From contig JAJDUI010000037.1 in the NCBI GenBank assembly GCA_022826745.1, positions 1 through 64,000 on the forward strand: DNA of 64,000 nucleotides, read 5' to 3'. A program made the position numbers and the translations under genes. Positions 45,087 through 53,698 of this stretch are shown in pieces (within the stretch, counting starts at the first letter, position 1; every line of letters begins with the position of its first letter). Source of the stretch: Thermoanaerobaculia bacterium (lineage in GTDB: Bacteria; Acidobacteriota; Thermoanaerobaculia; Multivoradales; Multivoraceae). The notes below the pieces were generated by a model that was given only the letters and a program-made list of their open reading frames with translations, was not told where the DNA came from and did no database searches.

Positions 45087-46124
45087 GTGATTCGGGCTGC
45101 GATCGCCGGGGCGTCCGGCTACAGTGGAGCGGAACTCGTCCGGTGGCTTCAGGGCCACCCGGAAGTGGAGCTTGGCGCGCTGGCGGCGGGCCGTCAGGCC
45201 GGCCGCTCCGCGAGTGACGTGTTCCCCCACCTGGGCGACGCCGTTACCGCCGATCTGGTGGAGACGGACTGGGATCGCCTGGGCGCCGCCGACGTCGTCT
45301 TCCTGGCTTTGCCGCACGGCGAGGCGCTCGGCGCCGTGGGCCGGCTGCTCGAGGCCGGCGCCAGGGTCATCGACATCGGCGCCGACTTCCGGCTCCGGAG
45401 CCCGTCCGCCTACCGGCGCTGGTACGGCGGCGAGCACACGGCCACGGACCTTCTCGCTGAAGCGGTCTACGGCCTAACGGAGTGGCGGCGCTCCGCGGTG
45501 GCCGGAGCGCGCCTTGTGGCCAACCCCGGCTGCTACCCGACCGCCTCCGCCCTGGCGCTCAAGCCGCTCTTCGAACGGTTCGGCGACCGCGTGGCCGGCG
45601 CCGTGGTGATCGACGCGAAGTCGGGCGTCTCGGGCGCGGGCAGGAACGCGCGGGACGGCTACCAGTACTCGGAGCTGAACGAGAACCTGAAGCCCTACGG
45701 TTCGGGCGCTCATCGCCACCAGCCCGAGATCGAGCAGGAACTGGCTGCGGGCGGCGAAGTGCCCCGGGTGTTCTTCTCGCCCCATCTCGTGCCGATGACC
45801 CGGGGCATCCTCGCCGCCTGCTACGTGCCGATGACCGCGCCGCCGAGCCGCGACGAGCTCGAGGCGGCGTACCTCGATCGCTATGCCAGCGAGCCCTTCG
45901 TGCGGGTGCTGACCGGTTCGGTCCTGCCCCAGACGAAGGCCACCCTGGGCTCCAACTACTGCGACCTCGCCGTCCGCGTCGATACCGAACGCGGGCTCGC
46001 GGTCGTGTTCGCGGCGCTCGACAACCTCGTCAAGGGAGCCGCCGGCCAGGCGGTGCAGAACATGAATGTGATGTTTAGTTTCGAAGAAACCACGGGCCTC
46101 TCGGCCATACCGGTGTTCCCGTGA
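45087..46124 (+). CDS. argC: N-acetyl-gamma-glutamyl-phosphate reductase
   Basis: Third step of arginine synthesis, NADPH-dependent reduction of N-acetylglutamyl phosphate. It has 345 residues. Rossmann motif GASGYSGAELVR; catalytic C149 in VANPGCYPTA; HRHQPEIEQEL carries the active-site histidines. GTG 45087 has no ribosome site and lies about 10 bases after the candidate -10 box, so the mRNA may be nearly leaderless. First gene of argCJBDHR. Confidence 0.95.
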   Translation: MIRAAIAGASGYSGAELVRWLQGHPEVELGALAAGRQAGRSASDVFPHLGDAVTADLVETDWDRLGAADVVFLALPHGEALGAVGRLLEAGARVIDIGADFRLRSPSAYRRWYGGEHTATDLLAEAVYGLTEWRRSAVAGARLVANPGCYPTASALALKPLFERFGDRVAGAVVIDAKSGVSGAGRNARDGYQYSELNENLKPYGSGAHRHQPEIEQELAAGGEVPRVFFSPHLVPMTRGILAACYVPMTAPPSRDELEAAYLDRYASEPFVRVLTGSVLPQTKATLGSNYCDLAVRVDTERGLAVVFAALDNLVKGAAGQAVQNMNVMFSFEETTGLSAIPVFP

Positions 46125-47323
46125 GTTGCGGCGTCACCGCCCCGCGGGGGTTCGTTGCCGCCGGCGTGCACTGCGGCCTGAAGAAGAGGCGGCTCGACCT
46201 TTCGATCATCGCCTCCACCGCCGACGAGCCGTCGGCGCTGGCGGCCGTGTTCACGCGCAACCAGGTCCAGGCCGCGCCCGTGCTCTACTGCCGCGAGGTC
46301 CTGGCTGGCGGCCGGGCGCGAGCGATCGTGGCGAACAGCGGCAACGCGAACGCGTGCACGGGCGAGCCGGGCCTGGCCGACGCGCGGGCGATGGCGGAGC
46401 GGGCCGGCGCGGCGCTCGACATGGATCCGGGCCACGTCCTGGTCGCCTCGACCGGCGTGATCGGGGTCCCTCTGCCGATGCCGACCGTGCTCGCCGGCAT
46501 CGACCAGGCGGCGACCGAGCTCGGGCCACGGGGCGGCGTGTCGGCGGCGGAGGGGATCCTGACGACGGACACGCGGCCGAAGATCAAGGTCGAGAAGGTC
46601 GGTCTCGCGGGAGGCGAGGTGACGATTGGCGGCATCGCGAAGGGGGCCGGAATGATGGCGCCGGACATGGCGACCACCCTGGCCTTCGTCACGACGGACG
46701 TGAAGGCGTCGCCGGAGACGCTCGACCTTGCCCTGCGGAAGGCGGTGGAACCAACGTTCAACAGCGTCACGGTCGACGGCGACACGAGCACGAACGACTG
46801 CGTCCTGGTGCTCGCCAACGGCGCGACCGGGGTCGAGGCCGAATCCGCGGATGACATGGAGCGCTTCACGGCCGGCCTGCAGCGTGTGCTCGGCCGGCTA
46901 GCCGTCGCCCTGATCGCCGACGCGGAGGGAGCGAACCGCGTGATCGAGGTCCGGGTGAAGGGCGCGCGTACCGACGCCGCGGCCCGGCAGGTCGCGAACA
47001 CGATCGCCAACTCACCCCTGGTCAAGACGGCCTACCGTTCCGGTCAGCCGAACTGGGGCCGGTTCATGGGGGCGATCGGACGCGCGGGAGTCGACATCGT
47101 GGAGCAGCGGATCGGCATCGCGGTGCTCGCCGACGGCGAGCGGGTCGAGGTCGTGCGCGGCGGTCTGGGCGTCAGCGACAACCTCGAGGGTCTGGCGCGG
47201 ACGATGCTCGCGGACCACACGGTTCTCGAAGTCGATCTGGGGCTCGGCGCGGGTCGCTGGACGGTCTGGACCTGCGACCTGTCCGAGGGCTACATCGAGA
47301 TCAACGCCAGCTACATCAGTTGA
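46121..47323 (+). CDS. argJ: Glutamate N-acetyltransferase / amino-acid acetyltransferase ArgJ
   Basis: Recycles the acetyl group from N-acetylornithine to glutamate, and may also use acetyl-CoA. It has 400 residues. The protein is made as a precursor that cleaves itself before a threonine; here the site is MAPDMATTLAF with T185 as nucleophile. SGNANACTG and PNWGRFMGAIGRAG are also typical. The GTG start overlaps the argC stop. Because ArgJ recycles acetyl groups, no argA or argE is needed for flux. Confidence 0.95.
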   Translation: MSCGVTAPRGFVAAGVHCGLKKRRLDLSIIASTADEPSALAAVFTRNQVQAAPVLYCREVLAGGRARAIVANSGNANACTGEPGLADARAMAERAGAALDMDPGHVLVASTGVIGVPLPMPTVLAGIDQAATELGPRGGVSAAEGILTTDTRPKIKVEKVGLAGGEVTIGGIAKGAGMMAPDMATTLAFVTTDVKASPETLDLALRKAVEPTFNSVTVDGDTSTNDCVLVLANGATGVEAESADDMERFTAGLQRVLGRLAVALIADAEGANRVIEVRVKGARTDAAARQVANTIANSPLVKTAYRSGQPNWGRFMGAIGRAGVDIVEQRIGIAVLADGERVEVVRGGLGVSDNLEGLARTMLADHTVLEVDLGLGAGRWTVWTCDLSEGYIEINASYIS

Positions 47324-47337
47324 GGACGGGCGCGGCA

Positions 47338-48219
47338 ATGAAAGCAGAGCGGGATCTCGGCCAGGAAATGGCAGCGGCGCTGCGCTACGCCTCGGCGTGG
47401 CGCGGCAAGCGCGTCGTCGTCAAGTACGGCGGCCGCGCGATGGCCGGCGAGGAGTTCGGCACCCTGATCGAGGACCTGGTGCTGCTGCGGAGCGCCGGGC
47501 TGCGCCCGATGCTGGTCCACGGCGGCGGTGCCGAGATCTCGACGATGCTCGAGACGATGGGCATCGAGCCGCGCTTCGTCGACGGTCTGCGGGTCACGGA
47601 CAAGGACACGATGCGGGTGGTCGAGATGGTCCTCGGCGGTTCGGTCAACAAGCGCCTGGTGGGGATGATCCAGCGCGCCGGCGGACGGGCCGTCGGCCTC
47701 ACCGGCAAGGACGGCGACCTGCTGCAGGTGCGCCCCCACGCGCGGGCGGACGAACTCGGCTTCGTCGGCGAGATCGAGAGGGTCGACACATCCCTCCTCG
47801 ACCAGCTCACGAACTCCGGCTACGTGCCGGTGATCGGCTCGCTCGGCGTGGGGCCGGGCGGCGACACCTACAACGTCAATGCCGATACCGCGGCCGCGGC
47901 GCTCGCCGCCGAGGTCTCCGCCGAGAAGCTCCTCCTGCTCACCGACGTGCGCGGGATCAACGACAACGGCGCGTTCCGGTCGCGGCTCACCCCCGGTGAA
48001 GCCCAGGAACTGATCGACTCCGGCGTCGTGTCCGCCGGCATGGTGCCGAAGGTGCGGGCCTGCCTCAGCGCCATCGAGGCCGGAGTCGGGAGCGCCCACA
48101 TCGTCGCCGCCGGCGAACCGCATGGGCTTCTGGTGGAGCTCTTCACCGAAGGCGGCATCGGAACGATGATCAAGCCCGCAACCCAGCAGAGCCTGATTCA
48201 GGGAGTAGACCTGTCATGA
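47338..48219 (+). CDS. argB: N-acetylglutamate kinase
   Basis: Phosphorylates N-acetylglutamate; often the arginine-feedback-inhibited step in organisms with ArgJ. It has 293 residues from ATG 47338. VVVKYGGRAM, LVHGGGAEIS, VLGGSVNKRLVG, NVNADTAAAALA and LTDVRGINDN are the amino-acid-kinase blocks. TTG 47320, overlapping the argJ stop, is an alternative start adding six residues. Confidence 0.94.
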   Translation: MKAERDLGQEMAAALRYASAWRGKRVVVKYGGRAMAGEEFGTLIEDLVLLRSAGLRPMLVHGGGAEISTMLETMGIEPRFVDGLRVTDKDTMRVVEMVLGGSVNKRLVGMIQRAGGRAVGLTGKDGDLLQVRPHARADELGFVGEIERVDTSLLDQLTNSGYVPVIGSLGVGPGGDTYNVNADTAAAALAAEVSAEKLLLLTDVRGINDNGAFRSRLTPGEAQELIDSGVVSAGMVPKVRACLSAIEAGVGSAHIVAAGEPHGLLVELFTEGGIGTMIKPATQQSLIQGVDLS

Positions 48220-49394
48220 CCGAGGACAGCCTGTTCGCAAACTACAAGCGGGCGCCGGTGGCGTTCAGCCACGGCGACGGAGTGCGTCTGTGGGACACCC
48301 AGGGCCGCGAGTACCTCGACTTCCTGGCAGGTATCGCGGTCTCGTCCCTGGGCCATAGCCACCCGGCTCTGACCGAGGCGATCACGCGCCAGGCCGGGCG
48401 CTACCTGCACGTCTCGAACCTCTTCAGGATCCGCGAACAGGAGCGGGCGGGCGAGTTGCTGGTGGAGGCGACGAAGGGTCTGCTCCACAGCGCCTTCTTC
48501 TGCAACAGCGGCGCCGAGGCGGTCGAAGCGGCGATCAAGCTGGCGCGGCGCTATGCCTACGACCGCGACGGCTCGGGCGACCGGCACCGGATCGTCACCG
48601 CGGAGGGCGGCTTCCACGGTCGTACCCTGGGGGCCCTGGCGGCGACCGCCACGCCCGCCTACCAGGTCGGCTTCGGCCCCCTCCCGGGAGGGTTCGCCTC
48701 GGTACCCTTCGGCGACCTGGAGGCGGCGGCCGGCGAGGTCGACGGCAGCACCTGCGCGGTCCTCATCGAGGCGATCCAGGGCGAGGCCGGCGTGATCGAG
48801 CCGCCGGAGGGCTATCTCGAGGGTGTGCAGGCCCTCTGCCGCGAGCGCGGCGCCCTGTTCATCCTCGACGAGGTGCAGACCGGGATCGGTCGCCTCGGCC
48901 GGGCCTACGGCTTCCAGCACTACGGCCTCGAACCGGACGTCGTGACCCTCGCCAAGGGTCTCGGCGGCGGCGTTCCCGTGGGCGCCGTGCTGGCGCGGAG
49001 TGAGGTCGCTTCGGCGCTCGTGCCGGGCACCCACGGCACGACCTTCGGCGGCAACCCCCTCGCCAGCGCCGCGGTCCGGGCCGTACTCGAGACGGTGTTC
49101 GATCTGGACTTCCTCGAGCGGGTGGTCCGCGCGGGCGAGTACCTTCGCGCCCTGCTCGGTCAGCTCAAGGCCGGCGGCCTGGTCACCGAGGTGCGGGGTC
49201 AGGGGCTGATGACGGCGATCGAGTGCACTCCGGACGCGGCCGATGTCGCGACCCGTTGCCTGGAGAACGGCCTGATCGTCAACGCGCCCCGTCCGCACAG
49301 CATCCGGATGCTGCCGCCCCTCGTGGTTCACGACCCGGAGATCGAGCGGGCGGTCGGGATCCTCGCGCATTGCCTGGAGGAAGCTGCGGCTTGA
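48216..49394 (+). CDS. argD: Acetylornithine aminotransferase
   Basis: PLP-dependent class III aminotransferase, 392 residues, making N-acetylornithine; homologues may also serve lysine/DAP synthesis. LDFLAGIAVSSLGHSHP, FFCNSGAEAVEAAIK, FHGRTLGALAAT, FILDEVQTGIGRLG and the PLP lysine in LAKGLGGGVPVGA are diagnostic. It overlaps argB and argH. Confidence 0.93.
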   Translation: MTEDSLFANYKRAPVAFSHGDGVRLWDTQGREYLDFLAGIAVSSLGHSHPALTEAITRQAGRYLHVSNLFRIREQERAGELLVEATKGLLHSAFFCNSGAEAVEAAIKLARRYAYDRDGSGDRHRIVTAEGGFHGRTLGALAATATPAYQVGFGPLPGGFASVPFGDLEAAAGEVDGSTCAVLIEAIQGEAGVIEPPEGYLEGVQALCRERGALFILDEVQTGIGRLGRAYGFQHYGLEPDVVTLAKGLGGGVPVGAVLARSEVASALVPGTHGTTFGGNPLASAAVRAVLETVFDLDFLERVVRAGEYLRALLGQLKAGGLVTEVRGQGLMTAIECTPDAADVATRCLENGLIVNAPRPHSIRMLPPLVVHDPEIERAVGILAHCLEEAAA

Positions 49395-50896
49395 GCGGGA
49401 AGACCGGCCGGCCCGCTACGCCCCGCCTGTGGGGCGGCGCGTTCGACGCGGAGGTCGATCCGGTCATCGACGCCTACACGCGGTCGCTGCCGTTCGACCA
49501 CCGGCTCGCCGCCGCCGACCTCATCGGCTCGCTGGCACACGCCCGGATGCTGCTCGAGACCGGAGTCGTCGACCGCGACTCGGGCGGCGCCATCCTCTCC
49601 GGCCTGAGCTCGATGCTCCGGCGCGTCGAGGCGGGCGAGCTCGAGGTCGGGGGCGTGGACGAGGACGTCCACACCTGGATCGAGCGGCAGCTCACCGAGG
49701 ACATCGGCGATGCCGGCCGGCGGCTGCACACCGCCCGCAGCCGCAACGACCAGACGGCGGTCGCCTTCCGGCTGTGGCAGCGGGTGGAGGCCGAGCGCGC
49801 GGTCGCCGCGGCCCTGGGGCTGGTCGAGGCCCTGCTTGCCCAGGGGCGGGAGCATGTGGAGACTGCTCTTCCCGGCTACACCCACATGCAGCGCGCCCAG
49901 CCGACAACGCTGGCGCAGCACCTGCTCGCCCACGCCTGGTCGGTCCTGGCCGACGCGGGAAGGCTCCGGCGCGCCCACCGGTCGGCCGGTTTGAGCCCGC
50001 TCGGCGCCGGGGCGATGGCCGGGTCGCCGCACGCGATCGACCCCGTCCGCAGCGCTGAACTGCTCGGCATGGACGCCGCCTATCCGAACAGCATGTGGGC
50101 GGTCGCGGACCGCGACTACGTCGCCGAGGCCCTCTTCGCCTGCGCGCTCGCCATGGTCCACCTGTCCCGCTGGGCCGAGGAAGTCGTGCTCTGGACGTCG
50201 AGCGAGTTCTCCTTCGCCCGGCTCCTGGACCGGGCCGCCAAGGGCTCGAGCATCATGCCGCAGAAGAAGAACCCGGAACCCGCGGAGATCCTGCGGGGCA
50301 AGTCGGGCCGCGCGGTGGGCGACCTGGTGTCGCTGCTGGTGACGGTCAAGGGCCTGCCGCTGACCTACAACAGCGATCTGCAGGAGGACAAGGAGGCCCT
50401 GTTCGACGCCTTCGACACGGTGACCGCCTCGTTCGACGTGGCCCGGGTGCTGGGCGAGAGTCTCGAGTTCGATCGCGACGCGATGGCGGCGGCGCTGGAG
50501 GGTTCGTACATCACCGCCACCGATCTGGCCGATCTCCTGGCCGCGGCGGGCGTGCCGTTCCGGAGCGCCCATGAGCGCACCGGCGCCGTGGTCCGCGCCG
50601 CCGGAGAGCGGGGCGTCGAGCTGTGGCAGCTTCCGGCCTCGGATCTCGAAGAACTCGTGCCGGAGATCGAGGACCGGGAAGGGCTGCTGGCCGCGTTGCG
50701 GCCCGAGGCCTCGCTCGCCGCCCATCGGAGCTACGGCGGGCCGGCGCCGGAGCGGGTACGCGAGCAGATCGACGAGATCGGCGAACGGCTTGCGGCCGCG
50801 CGGCGCTGGCTCGGCGAGCAGGAAGCGCCGCCGATCTACCGGGCTCATCTGGACGGTCGGTTGCTGGCTGAGGAGATCCCGGGAGCCGGCTCATGA
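49391..50896 (+). CDS. argH: Argininosuccinate lyase
   Basis: Last step of arginine synthesis, splitting argininosuccinate. It has 501 residues, including a longer C-terminal helical region than E. coli ArgH. LWGGAFDAEVDPVI, TARSRNDQTAVAFRLW, GYTHMQRAQP and the fumarase-family signature GSSIMPQKKNP are present. The TTG start overlaps the argD stop (TTGA). argF and argG, which supply its substrate, are not in the operon. Confidence 0.95.
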   Translation: MSGKTGRPATPRLWGGAFDAEVDPVIDAYTRSLPFDHRLAAADLIGSLAHARMLLETGVVDRDSGGAILSGLSSMLRRVEAGELEVGGVDEDVHTWIERQLTEDIGDAGRRLHTARSRNDQTAVAFRLWQRVEAERAVAAALGLVEALLAQGREHVETALPGYTHMQRAQPTTLAQHLLAHAWSVLADAGRLRRAHRSAGLSPLGAGAMAGSPHAIDPVRSAELLGMDAAYPNSMWAVADRDYVAEALFACALAMVHLSRWAEEVVLWTSSEFSFARLLDRAAKGSSIMPQKKNPEPAEILRGKSGRAVGDLVSLLVTVKGLPLTYNSDLQEDKEALFDAFDTVTASFDVARVLGESLEFDRDAMAAALEGSYITATDLADLLAAAGVPFRSAHERTGAVVRAAGERGVELWQLPASDLEELVPEIEDREGLLAALRPEASLAAHRSYGGPAPERVREQIDEIGERLAAARRWLGEQEAPPIYRAHLDGRLLAEEIPGAGS

Positions 50897-51351
50897 CCAC
50901 CGCGATCCGCCACGGTGCCATCCTGGACATCATCGGCCGGCGGCCGGTGTCGAGCCAGAAGGATCTGGTGCGCGCCCTCGGCCGCCGGGGCTTCCAGGTC
51001 TCCCAGGCCACCGTGTCGCGCGACGTGCGCCGGCTCGGCCTGCTGAAGGTGCCCCTGGCCGGCGGCGGCTTCCGCTACGCGCCGGCCGAGCAGGCCGCTG
51101 GACCGGTACGCCCCGATGTCGAGCGCGCCATGCGGATGTTCGTGACCGGCGTGAGCGAGGGCGAGGCGCTCCTCGTGCTGAGGACGCGCAGCGGCAACGC
51201 GAACGCCCTGGCCGTCGTGATCGACCAGGCCGACTGGCCCGACGTCGCCGGCACGATCGCCGGCGACGACACCGTTCTCCTGGTCCTCAAGAGCGCCGCC
51301 GCCCGCGACCGCATCCGCGAGTCGCTGGCGGCCCTGCTGGAAGGCGACTAA
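50893..51351 (+). CDS. argR: Arginine repressor ArgR
   Basis: Arginine-responsive hexameric regulator, 152 residues. N-terminal winged helix with SSQKDLVRAL and VSQATVSRDVRRLGL; C-terminal oligomerisation and arginine-binding domain with GNANALAVVIDQ and GTIAGDDTVLLV. It ends the arg operon and probably represses it through the candidate boxes before argC. Its stop is directly followed by hairpin element B. Confidence 0.94.
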   Translation: MTTAIRHGAILDIIGRRPVSSQKDLVRALGRRGFQVSQATVSRDVRRLGLLKVPLAGGGFRYAPAEQAAGPVRPDVERAMRMFVTGVSEGEALLVLRTRSGNANALAVVIDQADWPDVAGTIAGDDTVLLVLKSAAARDRIRESLAALLEGD

Positions 51352-51420
51352 CTGGGTGCGCGGGTCTTCTGACCCGCCGCCGCCGAAGGCGGCCAACAGA
51401 CGCGCCGCGAAGCGGCGACC
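51352..51420. terminator. Triple-hairpin intergenic element, copy B
   Basis: Reverse-orientation copy of the element at 32230-32299, about 90% identical. Differences are mainly in the spacer between the first two hairpins. It begins one base after the argR stop and ends before the convergent oxidoreductase gene, as expected for a shared terminator. Confidence 0.75.
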
Positions 51421-51436
51421 TCTTTGCTGCCCGGCG

Positions 51437-52066
51437 TCAGCCGCCCTGCACGGCCCGCCGCACCTGCCACGCCTGCCGCGTCTCCTGCGACGAGAACCGC
51501 TGCTCGGCCCAGGGGTCTCCATAGGTGTGGTAGCCGTTCTCCTCCCAGAAGCCCCGCTCGTCGCCGTTCAGGAACTCGATGCCTTCTACCCACTTCGCGC
51601 TCTTCCAGGCGTAGAGATGGGGGACCACGAGCCGCAGCGGGCCGCCGTGGTCCGGCGCCAGCGGTTCGCCGCCGTGAAGGTCCGCGAACAGGGCGTGCTC
51701 GGACAGCAGGTCGGCGAGCGGCAGGTTCGTCGTGTAGCCGCCGTAGCAGTGGATCATCGCGTGTGTCGCGTCCGGAGACAGCGCAACCGCCCCCAGCACG
51801 TCCCGGGTCGCAAATCCGGACCACGGGTTGTCCAGGGTCGAAAAACGCGTGACGCAGTGGAAGTCGGCCGTCACCTCGCGCCGCGGCAGCGACTGAAGCG
51901 CCCGCCAGTCGAACGCGTGCTCGGCCTCGACGCGGCCGAACAGCCGCAGCTCGAAGCCTGCCGAATCGACCTCCGGCGTGTCGCCGACGGACAGCACCGG
52001 CCACTTCTTCGTGACGTACTGGCCGGGAGGGATCCGGTCGTCGCCGCGCCTCGGGACATCGTTCAT
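51437..52066 (-). CDS. Molybdopterin-dependent oxidoreductase, sulfite oxidase/YedY fold
   Basis: A 209-residue protein with the molybdopterin-binding fold of sulfite oxidase and MsrP (YedY). The molybdenum-ligand cysteine is C71 in ADFHCVTRFS; IHCYGGYTTNLPL and GGPLRLVVPHLYAWKSAKWV are typical. It lacks the C-terminal dimer domain, a signal peptide and a haem domain, so it is a short cytoplasmic version. Substrate unknown. A MoaD-MoaE gene 5 kb away would supply the cofactor. ATG 52066 is preferred to a GTG at 52087. Confidence 0.85.
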   Translation of the reverse strand: MNDVPRRGDDRIPPGQYVTKKWPVLSVGDTPEVDSAGFELRLFGRVEAEHAFDWRALQSLPRREVTADFHCVTRFSTLDNPWSGFATRDVLGAVALSPDATHAMIHCYGGYTTNLPLADLLSEHALFADLHGGEPLAPDHGGPLRLVVPHLYAWKSAKWVEGIEFLNGDERGFWEENGYHTYGDPWAEQRFSSQETRQAWQVRRAVQGG

Positions 52067-52180
52067 GGCGGGGGAGACTATCGACACCCGCGGCGCCGTG
52101 CAGCCCGCCGGTTGTAAATGTGAGCGATGTGGTCAACAATTCCCGGTCCCCGCGCCACGGCTCGCCCGGAGCCGTCCGCC

Positions 52181-52184
52181 GGAG
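52181..52184 (+). promoter_or_regulatory. Ribosome binding site favouring the later cysM start
   Basis: GGAG lies eight bases before ATG 52193. The upstream in-frame ATG 52127 has none, and the 22 residues between are not like the family. Confidence 0.5.
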
Positions 52185-52192
52185 TCCGCACG

Positions 52193-53200
52193 ATGATCAC
52201 GGAATCCCCTCCCAGCGAGTACGCCGCGGCCGCCGTCGAGCTGGCCGGTCCGCCGATTCCGGAGGGGCTCGGCGACGGTGCGCGGCGCCTCCTGTCGCGG
52301 ATCGGCAACACGCCCCTGCTCGACCTGAGCCACGTCCTCGGACCGGCCGCGCGGGAACGCGGATCCGAACTCCTGGCCAAGGCGGAGATGGCGAATCCGG
52401 GCGGTTCCGTCAAGGACCGGCCGGCGCGTCACATGATGCTGGCGGCCCGGGACGCCGGCCAGCTCGACGGCAGCCGCCGCGTCCTGGACGCGACCTCGGG
52501 GAACACCGGCATCGCGCTCGCCATGATCGGCGCGGCGATGGACGTCGGCGTGACGCTCTGCCTGCCGGAGAACGCTTCCATCGAGCGCCGCCGCATCCTC
52601 GGCGCGTTCGGCGCCGAACTCGTCCTGACCGATCCGATGGAAGGTTCCGACGGCGCGATCCGCGAGGCGCGGAGGATGATCGAGGCGGATCCCGAGGCCT
52701 TCTGCTACGTCGACCAGTACGGCAACACCGCCAACTGGCGGGCGCACTTCGAGACCACAGGCCCCGAGATCTGGATCCAGACGGAGGGCCGCCTCACCCA
52801 CTTCGTCGCGGGTCTCGGCACCAGCGGCACCTTCTGCGGCACGGCGCGCTACCTGACCGAGCGCGCTCCCCGGGTCCGGCTCATCTCGATGCAGCCGGAC
52901 GGCCCTTTCCACGGACTGGAGGGCATGAAGCACATGCCGAGCGCCCTGGTGCCGGCGATCTACGACGCTTCGATCGCCCACGAGGAAGCCGCGGTCAGCA
53001 CCGAGGACGCCTACGCCGAGGTCAAGGCGCTTGCCCGGCGGAGTGGCCTGCTCGTCGGCATCTCCGCGGCCGCCAATGTGGTCGCGGCGCGGCGGATCGC
53101 CGAGCGCGCCGCCGAGGCCGGCGAGCGCGCCGTCGTCGTGACGATTCTCTGCGACGGCGCCGACAAGTACCTGTCCGAGCCGTTCTGGGACGAGGACTGA
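52193..53200 (+). CDS. cysM: PLP-dependent cysteine synthase, CysM type (CysO-dependent, inferred)
   Basis: Fold type II PLP enzyme of 335 residues. PLP lysine K74 is in NPGGSVKDRPA; phosphate loop TSGNTGIALAM; PENASIERRRILGAFGAEL and HFVAGLGTSGT match the CysM of Mycobacterium tuberculosis, which uses O-phosphoserine and a thiocarboxylated carrier, CysO. The next two genes are a JAMM protease and a CysO-like carrier fused to an activating enzyme, so the carrier-dependent route is inferred from context. Its last base is three bases before the JAMM start. Confidence 0.85.
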   Translation: MITESPPSEYAAAAVELAGPPIPEGLGDGARRLLSRIGNTPLLDLSHVLGPAARERGSELLAKAEMANPGGSVKDRPARHMMLAARDAGQLDGSRRVLDATSGNTGIALAMIGAAMDVGVTLCLPENASIERRRILGAFGAELVLTDPMEGSDGAIREARRMIEADPEAFCYVDQYGNTANWRAHFETTGPEIWIQTEGRLTHFVAGLGTSGTFCGTARYLTERAPRVRLISMQPDGPFHGLEGMKHMPSALVPAIYDASIAHEEAAVSTEDAYAEVKALARRSGLLVGISAAANVVAARRIAERAAEAGERAVVVTILCDGADKYLSEPFWDED

Positions 53201-53202
53201 GG

Positions 53203-53661
53203 GTGATCGAGCTGTCCCAGGGCGATCTGGCCCGCATCCGCGCGCACGGCGAGGCGACGTACCCGGAGGAATGCTGCGGCATCCTGGTCGGCAGCAGCGA
53301 GAAGGCTGCCAATGAAGATGGGGCGTTTCTGGCCCGGGTCGTGCGGCTCGTTGGCGCCGAGAACACGCGCGAGGAGGAGAACCGCCACAACCGCTACCTG
53401 ATCCCGCCCGAGGTCATCCTGCGAACCGAGCGGGAGGCGCGGGCGGAAGGCCTGGACGTGGTCGGCTACTACCACTCGCACCCGGACCACCCCTCGCGAC
53501 CCAGCGACTTCGACCGGGACCACGCCTGGCCGGGCTACAGTTACCTGATCGTCTCGGTGCGCGAGGGCCGCGCCCGGGACGAGCGGAGCTGGCGGCTCAG
53601 CAACGACCGTTCCCGCTTCGACGAGGAACCGATCCGCACCCCTGAACCGCCCGCGACCTGA
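53203..53661 (+). CDS. mec: JAMM/MPN+ zinc protease, Mec-like
   Basis: A 152-residue JAB1/MPN metalloprotease. The metal site is H91-S-H93-P with S101 and D104 in HSHPDHPSRPSDFD; the catalytic glutamate lies in YPEECCG (E22 or E23). In Mycobacterium, Mec cuts the CysO-cysteine adduct to release cysteine. Here it sits between cysM and the CysO fusion. Because the carrier diglycine is internal in the next protein, it may also cleave there. The GTG start is at 53203. Confidence 0.85.
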   Translation: MIELSQGDLARIRAHGEATYPEECCGILVGSSEKAANEDGAFLARVVRLVGAENTREEENRHNRYLIPPEVILRTEREARAEGLDVVGYYHSHPDHPSRPSDFDRDHAWPGYSYLIVSVREGRARDERSWRLSNDRSRFDEEPIRTPEPPAT

Positions 53662-53698
53662 AACGCAAGAGAACCGAAGAGTCCCACGGAGACCGACG

